Source: Ricordea florida (Eukaryota > Cnidaria > Anthozoa > Corallimorpharia > Ricordeidae). From it: DNA of 64,000 nt. Shown here in pieces: positions 13,701 to 24,173 of the stretch; position 1 is the stretch's first letter, and every line of letters starts with the position of its first letter. The notes beneath the pieces were generated by a model. That model searched no databases and had not been told where the DNA came from. It was given only the letters and a program-made list of their open reading frames with translations. Location of the stretch: contig OX453282.1 of assembly GCA_949710005.1 (NCBI GenBank), forward strand, positions 21,384,664 through 21,448,663, written 5' to 3'. The position numbers were made by a program, and so were the translations under genes.

Positions 13701-15356
13701 GGAAACAACCCACTTGCATTCTCATTCAGGGATGCATATAAATACTACTGACTAATCTTTCATTACTTTGCGATTGGTTTCAAATCTGTTTCCCCTTTCC
13801 TAGCACTTTTTTCATGACGATATGGTAATCTGTTTTGCCGTTCGTTTTCTGATTCTGTTTGTAAGCTGTTCAGGCACAATTTTCCTTAAATTTTCAACCT
13901 GTTTGCCTTCTAATTATGTTGCATATTGTGTTTCGTTGGGATAATTTTTACCCTTTATTGACAAGAGAAGACATTTATTATCATAATATTGCTGTACAAT
14001 TTCTTGGCACACAGTTAGCCAGAAAAACGCTAGTCGTGGCGTGCCAAATTGATTCTATTACTGATCAGATATTACAAATAAGAAAACGTGGAGAAAATAT
14101 GTGCAAGTCAAAGCAAGAGGTTCCTACTCGGTTTCCGTTCGAATTTGTTTTGCTAAATCTTATTCTCCAATTTCGTTATGTAATTATAGGCTCATGACCT
14201 GTATTGTTTCTATCGACAACACATTGAATTTCCAACCTAACTTGTTTGTATTCCGGGTCCTTTTCCAGGATAACTCCAGTTGTTTTTCCAGACTTCATGA
14301 GGACTTTGACAAAAGCGTCCAAGACTTTATTTGCGTCAGTGAAAACTGCGTCGGCGATGATGGAGAATTGTTTACAGTTTATATCTCGGCGGAGCGCGAA
14401 GGAAGCGGTCAATCGCTCCACATGACTTCCGATACCCGTCCACTTATTTACATACTGATGAATAACAAAAGAGTTCATTGTGACATGCCTCGTTCTTCAA
14501 AAGCCCCCGACACATGTAAATGAAATGAACGTGGTATTCTGAAGTTGCTCCCGGGTATTCTGAAGTCTAAACGACTGTTCTTTCTGACAGTAACTAGGCA
14601 ACAAAGCACATAAAATCAGTGGCGGGTCAAAAGTCCGATCAATCAACTGCGAGCTACACTGAACGCGACCATCACTCCAGCAAGAGCGCAAAATGTCCCA
14701 ATTGCTCATTACATTTGCAACTCGATCGTCCTTTCCAACCAACCTGTTCAGCTGACAAGGAGAATATGACAGCCAAGCAACAGCTGCAAGTACAAGCCGA
14801 GGAAACATTCAGCACTGCAGTTCAAGCATCTCCGGCCGCCGTTCTCGTTCAACACAACCAGTTGGCGGTTTCCAATATGCTGACATGCCTTACACATGGT
14901 GGCCGAGATCATCGCTTTCCTCCACAGTTTAACTTTTATAACTGCATCAAAATTCACAATAATTTTGGTCCTAGCACTTAAGGCGTTTTTCGTTAAGACA
15001 GCTTAATTAAGAGTTATTTCCGTTGAGAATCAGCTTCACTTCGGCTTTTTGAAAATTCATTCACTACGATCTAGCTTCTGTCTCGTTACCATGGATGTGA
15101 CAGATTGACGGTCGTTGAACGTTGGAGCGGAAGTTACTTGTATACACTTCTTGTCTTTTGCACGGAATAAAGAATGCCTTTTTCGCAATTTTTGTACAGT
15201 AAATTTGTACAGTATATTATTTTTGGGGCGTTTTGAATGAAACAATTACTCCACTCGCGCTTGTTGTATAGTTATGGCCAACTCGGCGCTACACGCCTCG
15301 TTGGCTACCAACCCTCTCAGATCCAACGCGCGCTCGTGGAGTAATTGTTAAATATA

Positions 15357-15400
<44 letters not shown>

Positions 15401-18400
15401 TGCGAGTTGCGTAGTATTTAAGAACGAGCTGGACTCGTGTTTGAAACTGTTTTACACATCGGCTCGACAACATGTCGGCTCGACAACAACATGGTTCTGT
15501 TCACAAACAATAACAAAGTCAATTCTTGTCGTACAAAATAGTTCCAGTGTCTCATAAGCGAGGGTTTAGACATATAATAAAACAATTATTCTACTCAATC
15601 TCGTCGTACATGAACTATAGCCAACTCGGCGCTATGCGCCTCGTTGGCTATTAGTTGGGAGTTTTAGCCCATTTTTCCTTAATTTTCATCATCCTTGAAA
15701 ACACTGCTAAAAAATTCTCCCAATTTTTCTGAACATTTTGCTTTTTGAATGATGGAAATCTGCCTTTTAGAAGCAGAGTTATAAATTTTTAAATATTATT
15801 TAATTAGCAATTTTTATGGACATTTAAATACAAGGGCAAGTATGGATCTGATGAATTTCCAGTGGCACCATAATTAACACTATGAATTACATTTTCAGCC
15901 ATAACTTTTGAATGAAGCAAGCTATGGCCATGAAACTTGGCCATCATGTACAACTTTGACAGAGCTATCATCCTATGCATCAATCAAGTTGCCATGACAA
16001 CCCTGATGACGTCAAATTATTAATTAATACAGAGAATACTAAGAAATAGGCCAAATTTTGATCAAAAGACAATAAGTATTCAATAAAAACAAACAACCTG
16101 GCATTTTCTAGCCTATCCGAAATCAAGGGTTGAGGGATTAAGGGTTCTGTTTCCATGGCAACCACCTCCTTTGGTATCATATGTCAGCATATCAAGTAAA
16201 TGGAATCTTATGATATTCAGTATAAACAACACAGATCAGAAACAATAAAATTAAAAGTTGGCTGTTTCTGTGGTTACAAGCTAAATGGGGCTGCTCCGAG
16301 TTAAAAAACCCTTCTGTGGTGGAGGTATGGATATTTATGGAACTACACAATTCTAAAAAATATGTTCAAGTAAATATTAGTTTAGTAAAATCAAATCCCC
16401 TTGTCTAAATCTTCAAGTAATGCCATTGTCCATTCATCATCATCTTCATCAATGTCGTATTTTATAATGTACTCAGGATCTGCTTCAGCAGTAACACCTT
16501 CAGCAAGGTGCAAGACAGTTGCATTGAACCATTCTGCTGCCACATCCAAACCATTTCTCAGAGAGTAAGGTCCCCCAAAACTGCTTTTGTTCAACAAAAC
16601 ATTATCTGGCAATGGAATTAAAAATATTATTAAATCTCTCTTCTTTTAATCTGTAACAATTCAAAATTTGAGCACAAAGTAAAGCTCAGTCCAAAACAAT
16701 ACTCAATATGTCAATAGCTAAAGGCCATAGATTTTCTCTTTGGTGAAATAATAATATACAAGCAAAACAACACTAATATTAGAATATTACACAATAGGAT
16801 ACCTATATCATACATTCAATATTCCAATAGTAGTAGCGAATTCAAGTGGGACATGAACATGTTTTACTAATTTACTCAATTTACTGAATACAATAAGAAC
16901 AATCACCAAGCTTCTGCATCAGGTTCAGCAGGAAAATTCTTAAAGCCATAAACAGCACATTTTATTTTATTTTCTAATAGGTTGCACGTAAAGTGAAGCT
17001 TAAAATCAATTGTCTAAAAACGCTCAATAAAGCAAAGAAATATCTGCTTACCCTCCGTTTTGTTCGAATCCGAAAGGCTTGTTGTAGTTGATGGCCCCAT
17101 GACTTCTCGGTGCGCGTTAGAACTCACATATTATAACTCGCTCTCCGGCGCATGAAAACACGTCAAATTCGACTGATGTTTCGCTTAACAAAAACCTTAC
17201 AAGCTATAAAACACTTCAGGTGTAGTTTAAACCGAATAACGATAACAAATCTCTTCGAAAATAGCTTTTAATTTAGATAATCAACGATATTTCGGGAACT
17301 GCGGACGTTTGACCAAAGAAACCACTGCCTAGGAGTCCCCTGATCCTTTAGCCCTATTGTTTCATACATTAGCGATTGTTTTGTAGCCAATGAGCACTGC
17401 GGAATCGAATTTTGCCCTCCCCGGGTCAGGTCAGGTTTACGCAAGCATGGTGGCCACTTTTCACTTGCGATCCCTGACGCCGAGTGACGGTTTAGTCGGA
17501 TTATTAGCAATAGAAATAAGCCACCAATCACGATGAAATTTAAAGGTTTTATTCTCAAAGGTATGTTCTAAAGGTGGGTGAATTTTAATTGTAGAAGAAC
17601 ACAATATATTAACGAGAATAAACGGAAAGTTTGGAAGTGGTAATGTTTTGGCTAGATTCGCAGGGGAAAATCACGTGACTTAAACTCCCTACTATTAGCT
17701 CATGTACGACTCGATTTCGTGGAATAATTGGTAAATATAAACTCTCGGCTTGATTTACTCGGGCTTGCAAGCTATCTGATCTAACCGAAAGCAACACGAT
17801 TAGTAGCCTCGCTTCGCGAGGAAAAAGTACTATACAGTTGACGGTGTGTCTGTCTTGCGAACGATTACTATGTATGACCACAATGAAGCACGAGACTTTC
17901 ATTCATCTGTTGCTTTTTCAGCTGTTTGGCAATACTTTTTTTGTGGAGTAAAGAGTTAAACAGTTATAAAACTAATCCAATGAGCGCTAGCTTTCTAACC
18001 CAGCAAAAAAGAATTAAGAGCTAACACGAGAATAAGTCAGAGTAGATAGGGAGCGGGAGTCTCACGATGATTCTGTGTAAAAATATCAACAAGAACACAA
18101 TTCAGAAGGAAAGATCTTCGCATACCGTTGCAATACTCAAGCTGAGAAGCACACTTAGCCTATACCTTTCTTTAGAGACTATCCCTACAATAGCCAATAC
18201 CTAGTCTGTTTAGTCCATGGCTAAAGTGTCCTCTAACATCTCCAGCAGTCAACACTTCGGCGAGTGCGATACAGTGTTGTTCAGGGGCCCCCACTGCAGA
18301 CATACATCTTTCCACAAATGATTCTACTTCATTCACAGCGACGCATTTGTGCTGATCATAGGATGTACGAGTACAATGAAGGCCACGGCGAAAGAGTATT

Positions 18401-18468
18401 CCTCCAAGAGCGCGAAACGCTCTGGTTAATCCCGCCATCTTGCTAACGGAGCCTGATACGGCATTCAC
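1419..18468 (-). CDS. Ldh_2-family malate/L-lactate dehydrogenase (YlbC/YjmC-like), multi-exon, 3' end outside window
   Basis: NAD(P)-dependent 2-hydroxyacid dehydrogenase of the Ldh_2 family (not the classical Rossmann MDH). Exons on minus, each with GT-AG borders and matching phases: 18201-18468, 12769-12881, 11150-11225, 8866-8927, 8396-8449, 7117-7215, 4763-4828, 2243-2312, 1419-1537. Together they give 309 codons, ending at ...DDRVANL; the family is about 340-360 residues, so one or two exons should lie left of the window. Family hallmarks: SHGLNRLEMYVRD, NETPAAALVEGHN, LGP/VVGNF, SNHYGIAGWY, GTNPISVAAP, VLDMATSSVA, GGQLPLGG and GFKGYGLAVMVE. The N-terminus is Arg/Ser-rich before the domain (two possible starts, 18468 and 18438), which could be a mitochondrial transit peptide. 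Introns are long and packed with repeats. Exon joins are inferred by eye from frame and splice sites. Confidence 0.86.
1588..2217. repeat. Minisatellite, about 106-bp unit, roughly 6 copies
   Basis: Repeated block including CTACTGAACAGTACTG and CATCTGTGGATCAAACCATG; unit starts near 1695, 1801, 1907, 2013 and 2119. It ends 26 bp from dehydrogenase exon 8. Short ORFs in this stretch are only the repeat read in frame. Confidence 0.9.
2432..2509. repeat. (CACT)n microsatellite
   Basis: About 19 tandem CACT units with one G substitution, within dehydrogenase intron 7. Confidence 0.95.
2513..4762. other. Dehydrogenase intron 7, mostly unassigned
   Basis: Lies between exon 7 (4763-4828) and exon 8 (2243-2312). 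Short ORFs near 3279-3533 and 3768-4031 have no recognisable motif. A stretch near 4500-4590 (TCGGTTAATAAGAGC at the end) resembles the ends of the palindromic element at 19555-19840. Confidence 0.4.
4996..5447. repeat. Minisatellite, about 106-bp unit, roughly 4 copies
   Basis: Units contain ACAGGAGTCAATACTTG, AAACAACTTTATGGAT and a C-rich CCCCACCCC block; starts near 5041, 5147, 5252 and 5358. Unrelated in sequence to the 1588-2217 array despite the same period. Overlapping ORFs here are repeat artefacts. Confidence 0.9.
5887..6030. mobile_element. GATTTCCGCACAGG-type MITE
   Basis: Inverted ends of about 40 bp: GATTTCCGCACAGGTCCCTA at the left, its complement at the right. Relatives: a left-truncated copy at 21203-21326 and a copy at 43283-46256 split by a 2.8-kb transposon. 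Confidence 0.8.
6066..6225. mobile_element. Hairpin MITE
   Basis: Near-perfect 160-bp palindrome: AGCCTAAGCCGTGTATTACA at the left, its complement at the right, with GAGAACACGAGTGAAATGTA mirrored in the middle. Confidence 0.75.
6571..6735. mobile_element. Repeat with ATCATGGGTGACAAATTACT start
   Basis: Shares the start motif, the GGCTCGGGAAATTATTAGGA block and the TCACTCGTCACCATTTGATT end with the longer copy at 24994-25310. Non-coding. Confidence 0.65.
7484..7893. repeat. 15-bp minisatellite TCTCTTTTCAGTAAG, about 27 copies
   Basis: Near-identical 15-bp units inside dehydrogenase intron 5, in the plus orientation (antisense to the gene). Variants are TATCTTTTCAGTAAG at the left end and units with a single-base deletion near 7753 and 7856. 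The 123-aa ORF here (SLFSK repeated) is a by-product because the unit is a multiple of three. Confidence 0.95.
8188..8325. mobile_element. Hairpin MITE
   Basis: Ends AACCATTGAGTTATGGA and TCCATAACTCAATGGTT are inverted; inner GCTAAGCA and TGCTTAGC also pair. Confidence 0.65.
9109..9246. mobile_element. TGTTGTGGTTCAATTTTATC-type MITE, copy 1
   Basis: About 30-bp inverted ends. A second copy lies at 12236-12372, and a relative starts the 177-bp array at 56153. Confidence 0.75.
9434..9512 (-). repeat. tRNA-derived SINE head or tRNA-like pseudogene
   Basis: On minus, an A-box-like GAGCTCAGTTGGTTAGAGCA is followed about 25 nt later by a B-box-like GGTCATGGGTTTGAATCC. The acceptor stem does not close cleanly and no CCA-ready 3' end is seen, so a SINE head is preferred over a functional tRNA. 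Confidence 0.55.
9558..9706. mobile_element. Hairpin MITE
   Basis: Inverted ends: GTCTGAAATCATAC near 9591 pairs with GTATGATTTCAGAC near 9658, and GGTAATTGA pairs with TCAATTACC at the outer edges. Confidence 0.6.
9707..11149. other. Dehydrogenase intron 3, unassigned
   Basis: AT-rich. Contains a G-run (10424-10436) and C-runs (10539-10553, 10746-10764) and no exon-like ORF. Confidence 0.4.
11274..11394. repeat. 21-bp minisatellite CACTAGTTATTGAGTGCACAG, 6 copies
   Basis: Near-identical 21-bp units alternating CACTAG and TACTAG at their start, in dehydrogenase intron 2, about 50 bp upstream of exon 3. Confidence 0.9.
12236..12372. mobile_element. TGTTGTGGTTCAATTTTATC-type MITE, copy 2
   Basis: Same inverted ends as 9109-9246, with the right end more diverged (GGAACCACAACACAT). 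Confidence 0.7.
13262..13445. repeat. TA-rich microsatellite cluster
   Basis: Runs of TATATATG and (TA)n interrupted by a short unique stretch; self-complementary and able to fold. Confidence 0.85.
14176..14478 (-). CDS. Unidentified ORF in dehydrogenase intron 1 (doubtful)
   Basis: 100-codon ATG-started frame with unbiased, protein-like composition (MNSFVIHQYVNKWTG...). I do not recognise it. A possible donor, ACAG/GTCATG, occurs near its 3' end (about 14198), so it may be a first exon. No membrane segment or known motif seen. It may equally be chance. Confidence 0.22.
   Translation of the reverse strand: MNSFVIHQYVNKWTGIGSHVERLTASFALRRDINCKQFSIIADAVFTDANKVLDAFVKVLMKSGKTTGVILEKDPEYKQVRLEIQCVVDRNNTGHEPIIT
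15241..15349. mobile_element. Hairpin MITE
   Basis: AACAATTACTCCACTCGCGC is mirrored by the right end GCGCTCGTGGAGTAATTGTT. A partial relative with GCCAACTCGGCGCTATGCGC lies at about 15580-15660. Confidence 0.65.
16391..17100 (-). CDS. Small two-exon gene, 87-aa acidic-tailed protein of unknown function
   Basis: Exon 1 17052-17100 (ATG at 17100, 16 codons plus one base, donor GGTAAGC) and exon 2 16391-16605 (acceptor CCAG, ends at a stop). The joined frame is continuous and gives 87 residues. The C-terminal half has an aromatic/acidic pattern, EWFNATVLHLAEG... then YIIKYDIDEDDDEW, reminiscent of Tudor-like beta-barrels (W...V...YDxDExDEW), but this is only a resemblance. It sits inside intron 1 of the dehydrogenase on the same strand, so it needs its own promoter; the GC-richer stretch above 17100 is a candidate. 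Confidence 0.55.
17101..18200. other. Stretch between nested gene and dehydrogenase exon 1
   Basis: A plus-strand ATG at 17532 followed by a donor-like AAGGTATGTT at about 17559 could be a tiny first exon. The minus ORF 17268-17558 has one hydrophobic stretch near its start but no recognisable family. Nothing firm. Confidence 0.25.
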
Positions 18469-18953
18469 ATTGTGACGATTGTTTTTTTTTTTTTGGTATC
18501 ACGTGTACATCCGGTGTTGTCGCATTTAAATACCTATTGCAGATAGAAGGACAAGAACATTTACGTGGCACTCCTACGTTAGGATCAAAATAATCGATCA
18601 CGTTTACATTCTAAGATTTCGACCGGAAAAAGAGGTACGATACTTTTCTAGTGATTCAGTTATTCGCTTTATCTCGTTTACTGTTGCAGTCTTAATTACA
18701 CGCAGAGACTCGTCACCACATGCTTTTGTATATTGATTTAATAGTCCATTCTATGCCTCTGATTTCCCCTTATGCTTATTGTAATAGAATCTTTTCTTAA
18801 ATTGTTCTTTCAGTTTTTACGTGGTCCAATCTACATGACTTAAGAAATAAAGGGAGGAAAGATTAGGTTGTGGCCTCAGTAAGACTCTCTCCGCGATACG
18901 AAAACATCACACATAATAAATAATACATAATTATACAAGGTGCCATACAGGAG

Positions 18954-19156
18954 GGTCTCAATGGGGTTGACCGTTAGCCGTAAAACGGGCAAAAAAATTA
19001 GCCGTTAGGCGTAAATATTGAAAAATGTTAGCCGTTAGCCGTAAAAAATATTAACCGTTAGCCGTAAAACAGCCAAAAATATAAACCGTTAGCCGTAAAA
19101 CAGTCAAAAATATTTTTAAAACCGTTAGCCGTAAAAGTCATCACCCCATTGAGACC
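18954..19156. mobile_element. Small TIR element filled with GCCGTTAGCCGTAAAA repeats
   Basis: Ends GGTCTCAATGGGGT and ACCCCATTGAGACC are inverted. The interior is five to six imperfect copies of a CCGTTAGCCGTAAAA unit with A-rich spacers. Confidence 0.7.
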
Positions 19157-19554
19157 TTCATACTGTGTCAGACAGACCGACCAAATGATAACTGGAGCTG
19201 CGTTCATTGATTTGAAAAAGGCTTTTGACTTAGTTGATCATGAATGTTTGCTCTTTAAGCTGGAATATTACGGAGTAAGAGGAAGGTTGGTTCCGGAGCT
19301 ACCTTACGACACGGACACAAAGGGTACATTTTGCAAATGATTTATCTCCCAGCCGAGCCATTCAATTTGGTGTTCCGTAGGGTTCCATTTTAGGGCCTCT
19401 TCTTTTCGTTTTATACATAAATGACTTGCCCCTGTGTTTAGAAAACTGTTCTATGAGGGTCGTACAGGGGTATTCTCGTGACGCGTGATTAGCTGATTTT
19501 ATTTTCCGTGAAACGTGATATCCACATGTATGCGGATGATACTGTACTTTATTA

Positions 19555-19840
19555 TATCTCTCAGTTAGTACGCGCGCTGTGATTGGTCAATTTAGCGGGC
19601 CGTACTTCACTGTACGGCCCGCTAAAGTTTGTTTTGGTCGCCAAAATGACTCCAGAGATATAATAAATATCTTATTAACTTCGTTTTCTGGGTCCGTACT
19701 GTAAAATAAGGATCCTCGTTTTTTCCCGTCGATTTATGGCCCGCGCGCTTCGCGCTTGTGCCATAAATCGACGGGAAAAAACTCGGTCCGTATTCTACAG
19801 TACAGACCTCGAACTCGATTAATAAGAGGTATATAATTTA
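19555..19840. mobile_element. Palindromic element inside the LINE
   Basis: Splits the RT between YADDTVLYY and TSEITEVVQDDLN. Contains two hairpins: TTTAGCGGGCCGTAC/GTACGGCCCGCTAAA (about 19590-19626) and TTTTTTCCCGTCGATTTATG with its complement (19718-19782). A truncated relative is near 12100-12180. Borders approximate. Confidence 0.65.
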
Positions 19841-20545
19841 CGAGTCCTTGTACTTCGGAGATCACTGAGGTAGTGCAGGATGATTTAAATCGAGTTTCAA
19901 AATGGATGGAAAGTAACAAGCTTATCCTAAATCAGAGTAAAACAAAAACAATGCTCCTTGGAAGCCGGCAAAACCTTGCCAAATCGCCAAATTTTTGTAT
20001 ACAATTACACGGAAAGGTCTTAGAAAGAGTACCTAAATTTAGTTACTTGGGTGTTGTATTGGACGAAACACTTTCTTGGAAAGATCACGTTGAGAATGTG
20101 AGTAGCAAAGTTAGTAGGAGGCTTGGGGTTTTGTCTCGTATACGATCATGCCTTACGTTGAAAGCCTCTAAACAGGTATATACTTGACTCGTGCAGCCGT
20201 TATTTGACTACGCTGATGCGGCCTGGGATGAAATCTCAGAAGGATGCTGCAAAGAGCTTCAGCGCCTACAAAAACCGTGCTGCTCGAATTACTCTTCAAA
20301 GAAAAACTTCCAAAGAAACATTTCACGTGCTAAACTGGTTGGATTTAGATTGCAGAAGGAAAATGCATAAATGTATCTTAGTATCAAAGTGTCTAAATAA
20401 TTTAGTACCAAAATACTTAAACCAGTGTTTTATCAGAAACAGGGTTCTGTACGAACACGCAACAAGGACGAGTAACGACCTACACCCACCAAAGCCCAAA
20501 CGCAAACATGGGCAAGAAAACTTTTAAGTACACAGGAACGATATA

Positions 20546-20964
20546 CAGTCGATTGCATCTACCCGTGAACGCACGCGCTCAAAACATGTTTTCACGTGAC
20601 GTCAAACGTCTGAGTTTCAGGCGTCAAACTTTGAAGTTTTCCCGCCCAAATGTGAAGTTCCCTCGATAAACGATTTTTGAAACTGCACCCTTGCTGATGC
20701 GTAATCTTCTCCCAACTTCTGAAAAACAATAATCCTGCGCAAGTTCTTTTACTTGATTCCGCAAATCGCTCGAAAGTGGGACACCTTTTTGATAATTTCT
20801 TCCTTGTTGATATTGAAAACATCTTCCCTTTGAGCAGTGCCGAGAAGGATAACTTCACATTTGGGCGGGAAAACTTCAAAGTTTGACGCCTGAAACTCAG
20901 ACGTTTGACGTCACGTGAAAACATGTTTTGAGCGCGTGCGTTCACGGGTAGATGTAATCGACTG
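20546..20964. mobile_element. Tc1/mariner-type MITE
   Basis: 419 bp with inverted ends beginning CAGTCGATT, about 115 bp long each and nearly identical, flanked by TA on both sides (the mariner target). Inserted in the LINE 3' coding region between ...TGTIY and YNSLPAYV. The 117-aa minus ORF inside is an artefact of the inverted repeats. Confidence 0.85.
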
Positions 20965-21202
20965 TATTACAATTCATTACCCGCCTACGTTAAAAGTGCT
21001 CCGTCCTCAAATAATTTTAAAAGTATGCTAATTAGACATTTTTATTAATTGTAAATTAGCTACTATAAATATTCGTTCGAATTTTTATATTTTTACCATT
21101 TTTATATTGTACATAATTTTATTGTTCCAGGGCCCCAATGGATACCAGCCTCGTTGCTGAATTGGGCTACCCTGGTAAAATAAAGTTTCCTTACCTTACC
21201 TT

Positions 21203-21326
21203 ACTTCATTATGCATGCTGAAGCTGTCTTGTCTGATGCAATGCACGTGCAAATATTTCTTGTGTTCGAAGAACGAAATAGTATGGTTACAGAATGCATA
21301 ATGAAGTAGGGGCCTGTGCGGAAATC
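21203..21326. mobile_element. GATTTCCGCACAGG-type MITE, left-truncated copy
   Basis: Starts inside the family at TACTTCATTATGCATGC and keeps the full right end ...CCTGTGCGGAAATC. Abuts the LINE tail. Confidence 0.7.
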
Positions 21327-21703
21327 TTACCAATCAAACTATCTAAAGTTAAATTATTCAAAACTATTACTTCACTATATATAGATGTACAACGTTAAAA
21401 AACTCTAATACCCTAAATATAATTAAAATCGTTATGTCTAATATTTGTGGTTGTTGTAGAGGTCTCTTTGCAAGTCAACTCTTTAAAAATGTCCATTGAA
21501 CGGATTTTCCTCTTCGGGTTTTTATAGCTTGTATTAGAAAAATTCTTATCCTTAGAAATGAAAATATTCTATAGTACAGGGCCTCTATGAGCAATGGAGC
21601 TTTTGCCGTAAATAGAACTAAAACAAGGGCACCGGTAGAGAGTTTGACGCTCTTAGTGTGTAACCTGTAGGGCGTTTCATCACAATATTCTGTCTATTAA
21701 ACA

Positions 21704-21795
21704 ATTAGATTATTCGCTCTCGATTTCTATGCGTGATAGTTGACGAGGCCCTCGTCAACTATCACGCGATAGAAATCTCGAGCTCATAATCTAAT
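21704..21795. mobile_element. 92-bp palindrome inserted in the ISL2EU-like left TIR
   Basis: ATTAGATTATTCGCTCTCGA and its near complement flank a core GATAGTTGACGAGG/CCTCGTCAACTATC. The right TIR reads CTATTAAACAATAGACAAT without this block, so it is an insertion within the left TIR. Confidence 0.7.
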
Positions 21796-21906
21796 AGACA
21801 ATTTTCGTATTCCCCGACGGCCCTGGGACGAGTAGTCCCTTGAGCATGAATGCGAGGCTAATGCGGGGAAAGTTGCCGCGAAAATACAAGAAAATTATGG
21901 AAAGTT

Positions 21907-23842
21907 ATGGCCGGTTTGGTGGAAAAGGAAGTATATTTTAAAAACTGGAAGGTTCCAGAGCTTAAAAAATACCTGCAGGCTCGCGTTATATCTGTCTCCA
22001 ACAAAAAAAGGAAGAACTAGTCGCATTGACGGAAAAAGCTCACGAACTCGGTCTCGAATTGACGGACGATCGTGAGTCCGTAAGCGATGTTGTGAATGCG
22101 AAGTTGGTTACAAAAGATGGAGTAATCCCAAATCCTTTTGACCTCCATTCTGACTGGAGCACTGATTTTTCAGATGCCCCAAACTTTGCCTGTTGTGACA
22201 TGTACTTCTATTTAATTAACAAGAAGGGATATGACCAAGAATCGTTGAAGGCGTACAAGTCTCTTGAAGGGTACCGCTTACACTGGGATGTACATGTCCA
22301 TAATCTGCAAAGGAACAAGAACATCTATTTTGAACACCAAATCATAAAATTCTCTGTTAAACCTATGGAACGAGAGAAAACGCCATTAGGAAACAAGCCG
22401 ACGTGTGACGGTTGGATCATAATACACCAAGGTGGTGTTGTTCTTTCTGCACATTGTCCTTGCATTGGCGGGTAAGTGCAACTGGTTTGTCCGATTATAC
22501 TTCAATTAAGTTACATAATACAGCGACAAGATTGTTTGTTTTATTCATTTTTTTAGTTCATCGTTTAACAATTCGCGCCTTTTATCATTAACAGCTCTGA
22601 TGGGGCTTGCCGTCACATAGGAGCGGCACTGATCGAACTTGAAGACACTCTTCGACAAAATGCAGTGGTCACTTGCACTAGCGAAAAATGTGTATGGAAA
22701 AGGAGAAAGAGGGCACACAACGAAGCTTGTAATTTAGAAGACATGACCTTTAACAAACCTGAAATCGGTAAGATAAAGAAAAAGGCAGTGAAGCCATCAA
22801 CCAGGAATTATGATCCACGCCCAAAGGCAGCTGTAAACAATGAGATTCTAGTTGAACAGTTTAGAGGATTGCTTATCAACACAGTTCCTTCAGCAGTAGG
22901 CCTCCATTTATTACCTGACCCTGTATTAAATGAAGCAACTGAAGCCCCTGAAGAAATTACAGAACAAAATTATGCAAGTGACCTACCTTTGACAAGTGAT
23001 AATGTAAGCCCATCTAGCCAAGAGCAACCCTTTTACTTAGGCTGTACATCACCTTTCAAGAACCACCCCCCAAGTGTTGATGAAATTAAGCAAAAGGCAC
23101 AGGGAATAAAGAGAAAACTCAACTTTACTGAAGATGAAATAAACTTTATTGAAAAGAAAACAAGGCTTCAAAGTCAAGAATCTGACTGGTTTTTATACAG
23201 AAAAGGCAGAATAACAGCCTCTAAATGTAAAAGAGTGGCAAGTCTTAAGCCAACCACTTCCCCATCCAAAACAATGAAGGAGCTATTGGTGAACAATACA
23301 CCCAATCCACTGCAATGCTACAAGGACTACAAAATGAAGATAGCATTGCAGAAGCATTTATAAACAAGTTGGACACTGAGGGGAAGAAAGTCTCTATTAC
23401 AAAGTGTGGCTTTTTTATCAGCAAAACCCATGGTTTTTTAGGTGCAAGCCCAGATGGTATTATTACTGATCAAGAGGAAAGCACCCCTGGGGTTGTTGAG
23501 TTGAAGTACATTCAAGTTAAACCTGGTGAAACTTTAACAGATGTCCTTTTAAGGCAACACATATGTTTAAAGGTGCAACACAATGATACTGTAACTATCC
23601 AGCTAAACAGAAACCACAAATATTATTTTCAGTTGTAGCAGCAAATGTTTGTCACAGAGTATCACTGGGGAGTTCTCATAGCACAGGGGACTGATGGAGG
23701 CTTGTTTTATGAAAAAGTGAAATTTACAGAGGAGTTCTGGTCTCCTATACTTAAAAAAATGGAATATTTTTTTGACACATTCCTTGTCTATGAACTTGCT
23801 TATCCAAGAGTTCAACTTGGATTAGAACGATTTGCCTTCTAG
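21907..23842 (+). pseudogene. SAP-SWIM-YqaJ nuclease gene of the ISL2EU-like transposon (broken)
   Basis: Begins MAGLVEKEVYF then a SAP-like WKVPELKKYLQAR (21907-21985). A frameshift follows before 22010, and the frame resumes with EKAHELGLELTDD (22035 on). A SWIM zinc finger CPC...CRH is split by an intron 22472-22594 (GTAAGT...ACAG). The YqaJ/lambda-exonuclease-like domain shows SDWFLYRKGRITASK, GASPDGII, VVELKY, then NHKYYFQL. A frameshift at about 23320-23345 and an in-frame TAG at 23636 break it; the frame after the stop continues with family-like sequence to 23842 (QQMFVTEYHWG...). The role in transposition is unclear for the whole group. Confidence 0.72.
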
Positions 23843-24173
23843 AGAAATGCTGAAAGTACTATTACATTAATTTATGTTAATGCAAAAAAAAAAACTACTT
23901 GCCAAGCATTAGTGTACAGAACATGTTTACTTGGCTTCCAAGGACAAGGAAAGCAGGCTTTTGTTAGGCAACAGTCTAGCCTGCATAGTAGGCTCCTTGC
24001 AGAATGTCATCCCTATTAGTATTGCTGCAGTGCCTAATCAGTCTTTAATAAAAAAAATTGCCATGGTATATAATATTCCAATCCCTGAATTTCGATTGGT
24101 TGACAGGCCATGGCGTATGAGCTCATATACCATGGACCACAAATGTTGTATTTCTATGCATCCGTGACAACAG

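Larger units (their letters stand above)
19161..21202 (+). mobile_element. LINE retrotransposon fragment (reverse transcriptase and 3' end), interrupted
   Basis: RT motifs in order: AAFIDLKKAFDLVDH (motif A region, about 19200), FGVP then GPLLFVLYINDLP (about 19355-19430, frame broken), YADDTVLYY (catalytic YADD, about 19530), then after an insertion DDLNRVSKWMESNKLILNQ and SKTKTMLLG (19873 on), FSYLGVVLDETLSWKDHV and a downstream region with RLQ...NRAARI (about 20250). Several frameshifts and a stop at 20187. The tail ends in TTACC repeats near 21200, typical of a LINE 3' end. Non-functional. Confidence 0.8.

Noticed and set aside
13916-14197. Resemblance of a plus-strand ORF to proteasome assembly chaperone PSMG4 (LARKT segment)
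   Set aside because: Only one short stretch looks alike; the rest does not align by eye and no splice structure supports it.
20592-20945. 117-aa minus-strand ORF
   Set aside because: Runs through the inverted repeats of the mariner-type MITE.
23931-24167. 78-aa ORF after the YqaJ gene
   Set aside because: No motif; it overlaps a small inverted repeat (CCATGGTATAT/ATATACCATGG).
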